Source: Mycobacterium conspicuum (lineage in GTDB: Bacteria > Actinomycetota > Actinomycetes > Mycobacteriales > Mycobacteriaceae). From it: 64,000 bases of DNA. The notes under the pieces were generated by a model. That model ran no database searches, was not told the DNA's origin, and saw only the letters and a program-made list of their open reading frames with translations. Where the stretch lies: the NCBI RefSeq assembly GCF_010730195.1, contig NZ_AP022613.1, positions 3,224,001-3,288,000 on the forward strand, given 5' to 3'. A program made the position numbers and the translations under genes. Numbering within the stretch: position 1 is the stretch's first letter; each line of letters opens with the position of its first letter. Positions 30,978 to 41,300 of the stretch are shown piece after piece.

Positions 30978-31928
30978 ATGAGCGAACTGCGGTTTGACGG
31001 CCGGGTTGCCATCGTCACCGGGGCGGGCGGCCAGCACCCGAGCCTGGGCCGTTCCCACGTCACTCTGCTCGCCGAGCGAGGAGCCAAAGTGGTGGTGAAT
31101 GACCTTGGCGTGGGTCCCGACGGGCGCGGAATCCTGCGGGCGAACGCGGAGCAGGTCGTCGACGAGATCCGGGCCGCGGGCGGCGAGGCGGTTCACGATC
31201 AGCACAGCGTTGCCGACGAAGAAGGTGCCCGCAGCGTGGTGGCGACGGCGCTGGACGCCTGGGGACGGCTCGACATCCTCGTGAATAATGCCGGTGTCTG
31301 CGCCATGGCGCATTTCGATGAGATCTCCAGTACCGACATCCGGCAAATCCTCGACGTGCACCTGATGGGGACGTTATGGATGTGCCGGGCCGCATGGCCG
31401 CACCTGAGGGAGGCAACCTACGGGCGCATTGTGAACACCACATCGGGCGCGATGTTCGGGATCGAGCATCTGTCCATTTACGGTGCGGCCAAGAGCGGAA
31501 TCTTCGGATTGACGCGCGGACTGGCCGTCGAAGGCGCGACACTCGGTATCAAGGTCAACGCGTTGGGACCGGCCGCCAACACCACCGCCATCCACCACTT
31601 CAACGAGGCTTCGCCCTTCACCTCGCTGATGGAAGAGCACTTCCCGACCAGCCTGGTGTCGCCCGTTGTGGCATACCTCGCTCATGAGAGCTGCGCACTG
31701 TCTGGCGCCAACCTCGAAGCGGCCGCCGGCAACGTCGGCCTACGCGTCTTCGGCCAGACCGCCGGATACACCGACGCCGATCTGACGGTCGAGAAGGTGC
31801 GGGACAACCTCTCGACGATCACGGATAAACGCACGGCGACGATGATCCCCGACCCCGGTGAGGTGCCCGCCGGACCCACGGGTGCGGTTCAACTGGGCGC
31901 CGTTCTGAAGCCCTACCAACCGATTTAG
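30978..31928 (+). CDS. SDR oxidoreductase of the MFE-2 (3-hydroxyacyl-CoA dehydrogenase) type
   Basis: A 316-residue SDR related to the gene at 8001. It has TGAGGQHPSLGRSHVTLLAE, an enlarged glycine-rich loop, then VVVNDLGVGPDGRG, NNAGVC, catalytic Ser region NTTSGAMFG and the YGAAKSG pair. The C-terminal extension after the core fold is also present in the other copy. AAAGGAG precedes the ATG. Its position between P450 genes suggests it oxidises the alcohol made by one of them, or a CoA-bound derivative (inference). Confidence 0.85.
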   Translation: MSELRFDGRVAIVTGAGGQHPSLGRSHVTLLAERGAKVVVNDLGVGPDGRGILRANAEQVVDEIRAAGGEAVHDQHSVADEEGARSVVATALDAWGRLDILVNNAGVCAMAHFDEISSTDIRQILDVHLMGTLWMCRAAWPHLREATYGRIVNTTSGAMFGIEHLSIYGAAKSGIFGLTRGLAVEGATLGIKVNALGPAANTTAIHHFNEASPFTSLMEEHFPTSLVSPVVAYLAHESCALSGANLEAAAGNVGLRVFGQTAGYTDADLTVEKVRDNLSTITDKRTATMIPDPGEVPAGPTGAVQLGAVLKPYQPI

Positions 31929-31958
31929 CGCAGCGACGCTGCTCAACCAGGAGACATC

Positions 31959-33203
31959 ATGACAGTCGGTGCGACAAAGCCCAGTGTCTTTGAGGCCGAT
32001 TTACCAGTGCTCGACTATGACGTCACCGACACACCGCAGGAGATCTACCCGCAGTTTCGCGCGGCCCAAGAGTTGGCGCCGATCGCACTGGGTCCCGTTG
32101 GGCCGGAGGTGCTCTCCTACGAACTTGCTCGAACCGTACTCGGCGACCCGCGGTTCGGCATTCCCCCGGGAATTCACCTCACTGCGCACGGGGTCACGTC
32201 CGGGGAACTGTGGGACCGGGTCGTCCGCAGCATCCTATGCATGGAAGGCGCCGAACACCGCCGGTTGCGCGGCCTGGTGTCGAAGGCCTTTACCCCGCGA
32301 GCAACCGCTCGCATGGATGAAACGATCCACGCCGTCATCAACGAGCTCGTCGATGCCGTTGTCGCGGAAGGAACTTGTGAGTTTGTCGAGGAGATCGCAC
32401 GGCCGTACCCGATCCCGGTGATCTGCGCCTTGCTGGGTGCGCCTCGGCAAGACTGGCAGCTGTTCTCGAAATGGGCGGAAGACATTTTCAAGATCGTCAG
32501 TTTCGACTGTAATCTCGCCGAGGAAGAGCCCAAGGTCCTGAAAGCCTGGGACGCCTTCGACGAATACATCGACGGAATGATCGCCGATCGGCGCAGGGCC
32601 CTGACGGACGACCTACTGTCCGAACTCATCCGGGCCGAAGACCCGACTTTTCCAGGCGACCGACTTGATGCCGCCGAAGTCCGGATGCTGGCGTTCAGCA
32701 TCCTGGTGGCCGGAACCGACACCACGCGTACGCAATTGGCAGCCTCGATGCAAGTCCTCTGCGAGCATCCGGACCAGTGGGCGCTACTTCGCGACCGTCC
32801 CGAACTCGGGATGAAAGCCGTCGAGGAAACCATGCGCCACTCTCCGTCGATGTGCAGCACCCTGCGCAGTGTCACCGACGACGTCACGATCGCCGACCAC
32901 ACGTTCCCGGCCGGCACCTTCATCATCGTGAACACCTATGCCGCCAACCGCGATCCGTCGATTTACGACGACCCCACGCGCTTCGACATAACCCGCGACG
33001 ACCCGCCGCCTATCCTCACCTTCGGCGGCGGCGCGCACTACTGCCTCGGCGCGAACCTCGCCAGGCGGGAACTCAGCGAGGCACTCAAGATTCTTGCCCG
33101 TCGCCTGCCGCATCCGCGCTGCGCCGAGAACCCACCGTGGCGGCCACTTCTCGGGATGAGCGGGCCGACGCGCCTTCGTCTCGAGTTGCAGGAACGACCG
33201 TGA
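31959..33203 (+). CDS. Cytochrome P450 (paralogue of the 29245 gene)
   Basis: A 414-residue P450 with I-helix LVAGTDTTRTQLA, K-helix EETMRHSP, FDITRDDPP and the haem loop FGGGAHYCLGANLARRE. The N-terminus SVFEADLPVLDYDVTDTPQE aligns directly with the copy at 29245, so the two arose by duplication separated by the VOC and SDR genes. CAGGAGA lies before the ATG. Its stop overlaps the next P450 start as GTGA, so two P450s are translated together. Substrate unknown. Confidence 0.92.
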   Translation: MTVGATKPSVFEADLPVLDYDVTDTPQEIYPQFRAAQELAPIALGPVGPEVLSYELARTVLGDPRFGIPPGIHLTAHGVTSGELWDRVVRSILCMEGAEHRRLRGLVSKAFTPRATARMDETIHAVINELVDAVVAEGTCEFVEEIARPYPIPVICALLGAPRQDWQLFSKWAEDIFKIVSFDCNLAEEEPKVLKAWDAFDEYIDGMIADRRRALTDDLLSELIRAEDPTFPGDRLDAAEVRMLAFSILVAGTDTTRTQLAASMQVLCEHPDQWALLRDRPELGMKAVEETMRHSPSMCSTLRSVTDDVTIADHTFPAGTFIIVNTYAANRDPSIYDDPTRFDITRDDPPPILTFGGGAHYCLGANLARRELSEALKILARRLPHPRCAENPPWRPLLGMSGPTRLRLELQERP

Positions 33204-34381
33204 CCGAGCCGCACGACGCCCAGTCAATTCCAGTGCTCGATCTGGACGACCTGCCGATGTCCTTCGACCGGGGCGCCGGCTGGGCCGCCCTGCGCGACGC
33301 GGGCCCGGTGGTGTTGAGCGACGGGTGGTACGCACTCACTCGCCGAGAAGATGTGCTCGCGGCGCTGCGCAACCCCGAGGTGTTCTCCTCGAAGAAGGCG
33401 TTCGAGGTCGTCGGCAGCCCACTGCCACTGGTGCCGGCGGCGTTTGACCCTCCCGAGCACACGCGATTCCGAAAGATCCTGCAGCCCTTCTTCAGTCCGC
33501 ACGCGCTGGCCGGAATCCTGCCGTCAATTCAGGCCCAGGCGATCGACATCATCGACTCGATTGCCCAACGCGCCGAATGCGAGGTGATGACCGAACTGGC
33601 GACTCCGTATCCGTCGCAGGTGTTTCTGACCCTGTTCGGGCTGCCGTTGCAGGACCGTGAGCGGCTGATCAGATGGAAGGATGCCATCATCGAATTGAGC
33701 ATTCCGAATGCCGCCGGCGAGGACCCCGATCTGACACCGGCGCTCGAATTGTTCGCCTACCTGACCGAGGCGGTCGCCGAGCATCGGCAGAACCCGGGCG
33801 ACGACGTCCTGTCCCACGTTCTGGCCGGCCCCGACGCGCTCACCGACGAAGAAGCGCTCGGCATGGCTTTCTTCTTCGTGCTGGCGGGCTTGGACACGGT
33901 CACCTCGGCGATCGGGGCGGCGATGCTGGAGCTGGCTCGTCGGCCCGGGCTAGCTGCTCGGCTTCGGCAAAGCCCCGACGAGATCCCCGTTTTCGTCGAG
34001 GAGATCGTGCGGCTGGAGTCATCGGCTCCCGTCGTTCCCCGGGTGACGACCGAGGCCGTCACCATCGCCGGTATCACCTTGCCGGCGGGCTCTCGGGTGC
34101 GGCTTTGCCTCGGTGCGATCAACCGGGACGGCAGCGACGCGATATCGAGTGACGACCTGGTGCTGGATGGCAAGGTGCACAAGCATTGGGGTTTCGGTGG
34201 TGGTCCGCATCGTTGCGTGGGTTCGCACCTGGCCCGGATGGAGATGAACGTCGTGGTGACCGAATGGCTGTCCCGGGTAACCAATTTCGGGCTTGCCGCG
34301 GGCTATCGGCCGGAGATCATCTGGCCGTCGCCGACGTGCACGTTGCCGCGGTTGCCGCTGCGGATTTTTAACTCGGGTTAG
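33200..34381 (+). CDS. Cytochrome P450, divergent
   Basis: A 393-residue P450 from the GTG at 33200. The I-helix is FFVLAGLDTVTSAIG, with aspartate-threonine retained, the K-helix is EEIVRLES, and the haem loop FGGGPHRCVGSHLARME. It is not close to the other three P450s in the window. The frame is open upstream into the preceding gene, but resemblance to a P450 N-terminus begins only at the GTG. It is the last gene of the long plus-strand run; its 3' end overlaps the convergent Rv2047c-like gene by 4 bp. Confidence 0.9.
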   Translation: MTEPHDAQSIPVLDLDDLPMSFDRGAGWAALRDAGPVVLSDGWYALTRREDVLAALRNPEVFSSKKAFEVVGSPLPLVPAAFDPPEHTRFRKILQPFFSPHALAGILPSIQAQAIDIIDSIAQRAECEVMTELATPYPSQVFLTLFGLPLQDRERLIRWKDAIIELSIPNAAGEDPDLTPALELFAYLTEAVAEHRQNPGDDVLSHVLAGPDALTDEEALGMAFFFVLAGLDTVTSAIGAAMLELARRPGLAARLRQSPDEIPVFVEEIVRLESSAPVVPRVTTEAVTIAGITLPAGSRVRLCLGAINRDGSDAISSDDLVLDGKVHKHWGFGGGPHRCVGSHLARMEMNVVVTEWLSRVTNFGLAAGYRPEIIWPSPTCTLPRLPLRIFNSG

Positions 34382-36924
34382 GGCGCCAATTCGAGCAGGT
34401 GAATTTCGCCCGTCGCCCCGTCGACCTCGATGAGCGCTCCCGGCGGCAACGCCCGAGTCGCCCCGACGACGTCGACCACGCAGGGAAAACCGAATTCACG
34501 GGCCACGACGGCGGCGTGTGACATCGGCCCGCCGAGTTCGGTCACGACCGCCGCGGCGTAGCAGAAGGCGGCGGTGTAGCCGACATCGGTCACCTCGGCG
34601 ACCAGGACCTCACCTGGCTGCAGATCGTCGATGGTGTCCGGTCGCACGATCCGCACCCGTCCCCGGACACGTCCCCCGCAGACCCCGACGCCGCGCAGGG
34701 TGTCCCCGGGGGCCAGCGTCGCCCACGACGGCGTCGCGGGCTCCCAGCTGCCGCTGAAGACCGCCGGTGGTGCGATGTTGGCCAGGCGGCGCTGCTCGGC
34801 CCGGCGGCGGGCCACCGTCTGCGCGACTTCCGATGGCAGCGCTTCGAGTTCGTCGACCAACAGGTAGAAAACGTCGTCGGCCGAGTCGAAGACGCCCGCT
34901 GCGGTCATCCTTCGCCCGAACTCACGCAGCAGCCCGCGCAACACCCAATTCGCGCGAACCACCTTGTCGCGACGCACTTCCCGGTGGCGGATCTGCGTCG
35001 TGAGCAACGACACCAAGGGCCGGACGGGCAACGGAACTCGCGCATGTCGCAGGGGTGGCGCCGACGGCGCGCCGATCGCCCTGGCCACCATGCGAACCAA
35101 CAATTCGGGGTCGTCGGCGTAGCTGGTCGACAGCATCTCGAGTTCTGCCGGTCCGCGGTGTCCTATCAGCGCCAGCTCCCTTAGCACCGCGGCATGAAAC
35201 TCCGGAGCGTCAACGGCCAGCTTGCCGAAGCGTTCGCCCGGTTCGGACAGCAGGCGCAGCACATCCGGGTTGTGTTGTGCCGCAAGCACCAGTCGCTGCA
35301 TGGCCTCCACGGGTCTCGCACTGACCAGATCCGACCCGACCGACGGCGCCGCGTCCCCTCCGGCCAGGCTCAACAGCATGTTGAACGAGGCGCACAGCAT
35401 GAACGACCCCGAGGCCAGCACCCAGCCGTGCACGACGTGGTCGCGCGCCAATGAGATCAGGCTGAGTAACCGGCGATCGTCAAGTCGAGTGAAGTCATCA
35501 CCGGCGAGACGCTCCAGCCGGTCGACGTCCTCGACAAAGTCGTGGGTGTCCCGCGGCGAACCGGCACTCAGACCGACGACGTTGAGGCCGAACACCCCGA
35601 TGTTGCGGAGTACGCGCAGTTGCTTTCCGCCCCAGCTGCGTTCGGCACCAGGAAGCTCGTCACCGAAGATCGGCAGGGAAGCCATGCTGGGGCCGAAGAA
35701 CCCGCTCGTGCTGATGAACATCGCGGGCTCGACGAACGACGCGGTCTCGGCCATATAGTGTGCCGTCGTAATCGCCCCGTAAAGCCGGTGCGCAAATACT
35801 CCGACGGTGCGCATGGAGATCTCACGCTGGATGATCCCGCCGGGACGCAGCCGTTCGGCGATGCCGACCCCGCTGGCGCGCAGCCCACGCACGGTGACCG
35901 ACGCCGACGACGGCGAGAACGGGCCGGGTAGCGCCTCGGAAAGGTTGGTGGCCAGGAAGGTCGGGAAGCGCGGGTCGATGGGAGTGTCGAATTCGCCGTT
36001 GAGTCCTTGTGGGCCAGCCAATTTGGGAACCACCCCATCTTCGGCGGGCGTGTCGACGGCTGGCGGGTCGTCGATGGCGGCGAGGCGCCACGGCAGCGAA
36101 ATCACCCGCCTACCCACCGCGACCCGGCCACGCAGCCCCAGCGCCAGATCCTCGATGCACTCCCGCGCGTTCCACGCCGGCCGGAATCCCCATTCGTCAC
36201 GCAGCCGCGAGGTGTCCATCAGCGGCGCACGCAGTATGAGCACCAGCTCGGTGCGCGAGGTCAGGCCCGGCAGCAGCGGACGCTTGACCGCAGCGGCGAT
36301 CTGACGAAGCGTCGACGTGCCCGCCGCGGCGAGATTGACTGGGCCGTCTGGTGTTTCGGTGTCCAAGAGCGCACGCATCAACAGCCGGAGTACGTCGTCG
36401 ACATGAACGACCTGCACGGGACGGTCGGCGGAACCGGCGGGAAACGCGGGCAGCGCGAACAGCCGGCGCACCCAGTTGTCAACGCCGCGGCCGACGACGA
36501 GCGCGGAGCGGATCACCACCGAGTCGATTCCGGAGGCCGCCAGCATCTCTTCGACGCAGGCCTGCTGGATGCCGTCGGCGTCCGTCGGAGCCGCCGCGTG
36601 TGCCGACGAAAGGAAGACGACGCGCCCGTTTCCGGCCATCGCGTCGAGGACGTTGCGGGTGCCCCCGACGTTGACTTCGTGGCTGATGCGACCATCCGGC
36701 CCGGAGCTTCTCGCCCACGCGCAATGGGCGACGGCGTCGACGGCGGCCAGGCAACCGCGGACGGTATACGGGTCCCGGATGTCGCCGACAACGAAATCGA
36801 CTGCGCTCGGCCAGCTTTCGGGCCGGTGGCGGGCGAGGCCGACGACGTCGTGGCCCTGGCCGGCCAACCGGGCGGCCAGCCCGCGACCGAGCGGCCCGCT
36901 GGCCCCGGTGACCGCGATTTTCAC
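34378..36924 (-). CDS. Rv2047c-like fusion of an epimerase domain and a PEP-utilising swivelling domain
   Basis: An 848-residue protein matching Rv2047c in length and position (next to pks12). Residues 1-300 are an NAD-dependent epimerase-type Rossmann domain (TGASGPLGRGLAARLAGQGH, FLSSAHAAAP). A helical middle region follows. Residues about 760-848 are a phosphohistidine swivelling domain with the motif GGPMSHAAVVAREFGFPCVV, whose histidine normally carries phosphate between active sites in PEP synthases and related enzymes. No ATP-grasp domain is evident by eye, so the phosphate donor is unclear. It lies 9 bp downstream of the USP-ACP gene and should be co-transcribed with pks12. Confidence 0.85.
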   Translation of the reverse strand: MKIAVTGASGPLGRGLAARLAGQGHDVVGLARHRPESWPSAVDFVVGDIRDPYTVRGCLAAVDAVAHCAWARSSGPDGRISHEVNVGGTRNVLDAMAGNGRVVFLSSAHAAAPTDADGIQQACVEEMLAASGIDSVVIRSALVVGRGVDNWVRRLFALPAFPAGSADRPVQVVHVDDVLRLLMRALLDTETPDGPVNLAAAGTSTLRQIAAAVKRPLLPGLTSRTELVLILRAPLMDTSRLRDEWGFRPAWNARECIEDLALGLRGRVAVGRRVISLPWRLAAIDDPPAVDTPAEDGVVPKLAGPQGLNGEFDTPIDPRFPTFLATNLSEALPGPFSPSSASVTVRGLRASGVGIAERLRPGGIIQREISMRTVGVFAHRLYGAITTAHYMAETASFVEPAMFISTSGFFGPSMASLPIFGDELPGAERSWGGKQLRVLRNIGVFGLNVVGLSAGSPRDTHDFVEDVDRLERLAGDDFTRLDDRRLLSLISLARDHVVHGWVLASGSFMLCASFNMLLSLAGGDAAPSVGSDLVSARPVEAMQRLVLAAQHNPDVLRLLSEPGERFGKLAVDAPEFHAAVLRELALIGHRGPAELEMLSTSYADDPELLVRMVARAIGAPSAPPLRHARVPLPVRPLVSLLTTQIRHREVRRDKVVRANWVLRGLLREFGRRMTAAGVFDSADDVFYLLVDELEALPSEVAQTVARRRAEQRRLANIAPPAVFSGSWEPATPSWATLAPGDTLRGVGVCGGRVRGRVRIVRPDTIDDLQPGEVLVAEVTDVGYTAAFCYAAAVVTELGGPMSHAAVVAREFGFPCVVDVVGATRALPPGALIEVDGATGEIHLLELAP

Positions 36925-36933
36925 TGCATTGCT

Positions 36934-38367
36934 CTACTCGTCGTCGTTCCGCAAGACGGTGTTGACCAGGTCGTCGAGATCCATGTCCGCGATGCTCTTC
37001 TCGGTGGGCTGACCGTTGTCACCGTTTTCGTGGGACTCGTTCGCCAGCGTGAGCAACAGGTCCAGCACTCCGGCCTGGCGCAGGCGCTTGACCGGGATCG
37101 ATCCCACCACGCGCTGTATTTCGGCATCACCGGACACCGGAGCCGGGGAGATGCCAAGGAGCTCACTATGGATATGGCCGGCCAGTGCTCGGGGCTTGGG
37201 GTAGTCGAACATCACGGTGGGTTGCAGCGCCAGCCCGGTCGCCGATTTGAGCAGGTTGCCCATCTCAACGGCGGCCAGCGAATCAAAACCCACCAACTCC
37301 TGGACGGCCTGGTCCGGATCGATTGCCTCCGGGCTAATGCGTTTCAGCACGGCACCGATGTTGGCGCGCACCAGGTCCAACAGCACCGCCTGTTGGTCGT
37401 CCTCCGGAAGGCCATCGAGGCGCTGCAGCAGAGCCGATTTCGCCTTCGCGGCCGCGAGAGCGTCGTCAACAGACTGACGCTGCGATGACATCAAGTCGAC
37501 GAGCTTCGGTGACGACGGCCGGGCAATGACGACGGGGATCCGCACGCAGTGCAACACCGCGTTGCTGACCGAGCCCACCAACCTTCCGCTACCGACGACG
37601 ACGAGCTGCGCGGACTCTGACTGCGCGATGAGCTGCCGTGCCGGCCGGTCGCGAACGATCAGTCGGTTCACCGGCACGTCGGGATAGCGTTCTTGCCAAC
37701 CCGCCAGGCTTTCGGCGAGACGACCCTCCGCCTTCGCTTCGAGCCTGGGCCAGTCAGATTCGGCAACCTCACGCTGCTCGACGTCGCTCAATGCTTGCAA
37801 CGCAACGACATTGACGCCACGACGGGCCGCCTCGTCGAACGCGATGGCGATCGCGCGCTCGGAGATCGGCGCGCCGTCCACCCCGACCAGGACGGGAGCG
37901 TGCTTCGGATCCGGGAGGGCTGCATCGGGGATGATCGCGACCGGGCAATTCGCGTGGTGCGCGACGGCCGAGCTGACCGAGCCGAGCACGCCCTGCGCCG
38001 CCAATCCTCCGCGTCCCGTGCGGCCCAGCACGATCAGCTCGGCCTTATCGGACATGTCGATCAGCGCCGGCGCCGGGTTGGACTGCACCACCTGCCTGGC
38101 TATGGGCACCGTGCCGTCCGCCACCATCGCGTCCTCGGCGACCCTGGTCGCGCGCACGACGGCGTTTTTGCCCTCGGCTTCCAGTCTCTCGGCTAAAGAG
38201 TCCCGATATGGGCCCGAAGGCCAGGTCGCGGCGGGGGCCGCCACGGCGTGCACGATGGTCAGGGGCAGCTCTCGGCGGGCCGCGGCGCGGGCCGCCCAAC
38301 GCACCGCCGCATTCGACGCGGGCGAACCGTCGACCGCGGCGACGACGCCGAGTTCGTGGTTAGTCAT
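36934..38367 (-). CDS. Tandem universal stress protein domains fused to a Pks12-like acyl carrier domain
   Basis: A 477-residue hybrid. Residues 1-145 and 158-285 are two USP domains with nucleotide-binding loops (LGRTGRGGLAAQGVLGSVSS and VVGSGRLVGSVSNAV). From about residue 292 the sequence copies the end of Pks12: a linker (AKSALLQRLDGLPEDDQQAV), an acyl carrier domain with GFDSLAAVEMGNLLKSATGL including the phosphopantetheine serine, the segment RVVGSIPVKRLRQAGVLDLL and the terminal tail IADMDLDDLVNT. One extra valine stands before GFDSL relative to both Pks12 carrier domains. The start overlaps the pks12 stop by 8 bp. The carrier part derives from duplication of the pks12 3' end. Function unknown; a stress- or nucleotide-responsive carrier partner is a guess. 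Confidence 0.85.
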   Translation of the reverse strand: MTNHELGVVAAVDGSPASNAAVRWAARAAARRELPLTIVHAVAAPAATWPSGPYRDSLAERLEAEGKNAVVRATRVAEDAMVADGTVPIARQVVQSNPAPALIDMSDKAELIVLGRTGRGGLAAQGVLGSVSSAVAHHANCPVAIIPDAALPDPKHAPVLVGVDGAPISERAIAIAFDEAARRGVNVVALQALSDVEQREVAESDWPRLEAKAEGRLAESLAGWQERYPDVPVNRLIVRDRPARQLIAQSESAQLVVVGSGRLVGSVSNAVLHCVRIPVVIARPSSPKLVDLMSSQRQSVDDALAAAKAKSALLQRLDGLPEDDQQAVLLDLVRANIGAVLKRISPEAIDPDQAVQELVGFDSLAAVEMGNLLKSATGLALQPTVMFDYPKPRALAGHIHSELLGISPAPVSGDAEIQRVVGSIPVKRLRQAGVLDLLLTLANESHENGDNGQPTEKSIADMDLDDLVNTVLRNDDE

Positions 38368-41300
38368 CGTCGTTCAGCAACGCAGTGTTGACCAGGTCGT
38401 CGAGGTCCATGTCGGCGATGCTCTTCTCGCCGGCCGCGTCTCCCGCCTTGGGTTGAGCGGACTGGCCACCCCCGTCGGCTTCATTTGCCAACTCCAACAG
38501 CAGCTCCAGCACCCCCGCCTGGCGCAGACGCTTGACCGGGATCGATGCCACCACGCGCTGGATTTCGGCCTCCCCGGGCGCCGCCACCGCAGCCGTTTGC
38601 CCGGACGAGCCGACAAGCTCACGGCGGATATGTCCGGCCAGCGCGGCGGAGTTAGGGTAGTCGAAGATCAGGGTCGGTGACAGCGGCAGGCCGGTCGCCG
38701 ATTTGAGCCGGTTACGCATCTCGACGGCGGTCAGCGAATCGAAGCCCAACTCCTGGAACGCCTGGTCCGGATCGATCGACTCGGGGCTGGCGTTGCCGAG
38801 CACCGTGGCGATGTGCGAACGCACCAAGTCCAACAGCATCGCATCTTGCTCGTCCTCGGGCAGGCCTTCGAGCCGTTGCAGCAGAACCGATTTCGACTTC
38901 TCCGCCGCGAGCGAATCTCCGACCTGTCGCCGGGTGGGCGCGTTGATCAAATCGACGAACATCGGCGGCAACGTGCCCGAATCGAACTTGGCCCGCAGCG
39001 CCGCGAGGTCGATGTGCGCCGGCAGCACGAAGGGCTCGTCGACGATGAGGGCGGTGTCGAAGAGTTGCAGCGCTTCGACCGACGACATGGCCTCGATGCC
39101 GTCGCGGGCGAAGCGGGCGAAATCGACGGTCGCCAGTCCCCCGGTCATGGCGCTGGCCTGCTCCCACAAGCCCCAGCCCAGCGAGATCGCCGGCAGGCCA
39201 TGGGCCCTGCGGTGTGCGGCAAGCGCGTCGAGGAAGGAGTTGGCCGCCGCGTAGTTGCCCTGGCCCGAGGAGCCCACCAGTCCGGCCATCGACGAAAACA
39301 GCACGAACGCCGACACATCCAGATCGCGGGTCAACTCGTGCAGGTTCCACGCGGCATCCGCCTTGGCCCGCAACGCCACATCCATGCGTTCCGGGGTGAG
39401 CGAGGTGACGACCGCGTCGTCGATCGCTCCGGCGGCATGGATGACAGCCGAAAGCGGATGTTGCACGGGGATATCGGCGATCACCTTCGCCAGCGCTGCG
39501 CGGTCGGCGGCATCGCAGGCCACCACCTTCACCTCGGCGCCGGCGGCATTCAGCTCGGCCACCAGCTCCGGCGCGCCCGGCGCCGCCAGCCCCCGCCGGC
39601 TCACCAGCACCAGGCTGCGCACCCCATGCCCGGCCACCACGTGACGCGCCAGCGCCGAACCGGCCATCCCGGTTCCCCCGGTGATCAACACCGTGCCATC
39701 GCGCCACGCACCGGGCAGCATCATCACGACTTTGCCGACGTGGCGAGCCTGGCTCAAATACCGCAACGCCGCGGGCGCGCGTCGTACGTCAAACCTCGTC
39801 ACCGGCAACGGCCGCAACACCGCGCCCTCGAACAACTCGACGAGATCGTCGAGTATCCGCGCGATGCGGTCGGCCCCAGCTTCCAAGAGGTCGAAGGCGC
39901 GGTAACGCACCCCGGCATACTCGCGGGCGATGACCCCCGGATCGCGGATGTCGGTCTTGCCCATCTCCAAAAACACCCCGCCGGGGGCTACCAGCCGCAG
40001 CGAGGCGTCCACGAACTCACCGGCCAGCGAGTCCAGCACCACATCGAACCCGCGGCCACCGGTGACCGCACGGAACTTGTCCTCGAACTCCAAACTTCGC
40101 GAATCCGAGATGTGCTCGTCGTCAAAACCCATCGCCCGCAGGGTGTCCCACTTGCCGCGGCTCGCGGTGGCGAACACCTCCAGACCCAGGTGCCGAGCCA
40201 ACTGCGCCGCGGCCATTCCCACCCCGCCCGCGGCGGCATGCACGAGCACGTGCTGCCCCGCCTTGGCGGCGGCCAGATCCGTCAGGGCGTAATAGGCGGT
40301 GGTGAAAACGACCGACGTGGACGCCGCGCTGGTGTGTGACCAGCCAGCGGGCGCCTTGGCCAGCAGCCGCTGATCGGTCACGGCGAGTGTTCCGGTGCCT
40401 TCGGGGAACAACCCCATGACATGATCGCCCACCGCGAAACGCGCGTCTCCCGGGCCGGTTTCGAGCACAACGCCGGAAGCCTCGATCCCCATGATCGCGT
40501 CCGGGTCCGGGTACAGGCCCAGCGCGATCATGACGTCGCGGAAGTTGGCGGCGATGGCCGACAACGCGACCCGAACGCGGCCGGCTCCCAACGGAGCATC
40601 GACCTCGGCGTCCGGAATGGGTTCCAAGCGGAGGTTGTCGAACGTGCCCCGACTGCTCATGCCCAGTCGCCACGGCCCCTCGCTGGGCGGCACCAGTAGA
40701 CCGCCGACGGCACGGCTGCCGTGCACCCGCGCGGTGTGGACGACGCCGCCGCGCAACACGACCTGCGGCTCGCCCGCCGCCAGCGCCGCGCCGACCGCCG
40801 AATCATCCAGCGGCACATCGCTATCGACGAGCACGATCCGGCCGGGGTGTTCGGTCTGCGCCGCACGCACCAAACCCCAGACCGCCGCACCGGCCAAATC
40901 GGTGACGTCCTCCCCTGCCATCGCCACGGCGCCGCGGGTCGACACCACCAGCGTCGCCGCGGAGTGGCGGGTCAACCACGCCTGCAGCACGGGTAGAACC
41001 GCACGGGTGGCCGCGTAAACGTCTGCCATGACGTCATCGGCCACCGGCGACGATTCGAACAGGTACGCCGCGGGCTCGGCGCCATCCGGGGCGGCAGCCA
41101 CGGTCGTTGTGCCCCAACCGAATACCCGCACCGGTTGGACATCGCGCGGTGCCTGCGCCGACCAGACAACCTCGAAAAGCCGGTCGGGCCCGGAGTTCGA
41201 GATCGCGGCCAGCAGTTGCTGAGCGTTGATCGGCCGCGCCACCATCGACGCCACCGACAGGACCGGCAGCCCCAATCCGTCGGCCAGTTCGATCGATACC

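Noticed and set aside
32777..33199. N-terminal extension of the third P450 into the preceding P450
   Set aside because: The extension is an out-of-frame shadow of the upstream gene. P450-like sequence begins at the GTG at 33200 that overlaps the upstream stop.
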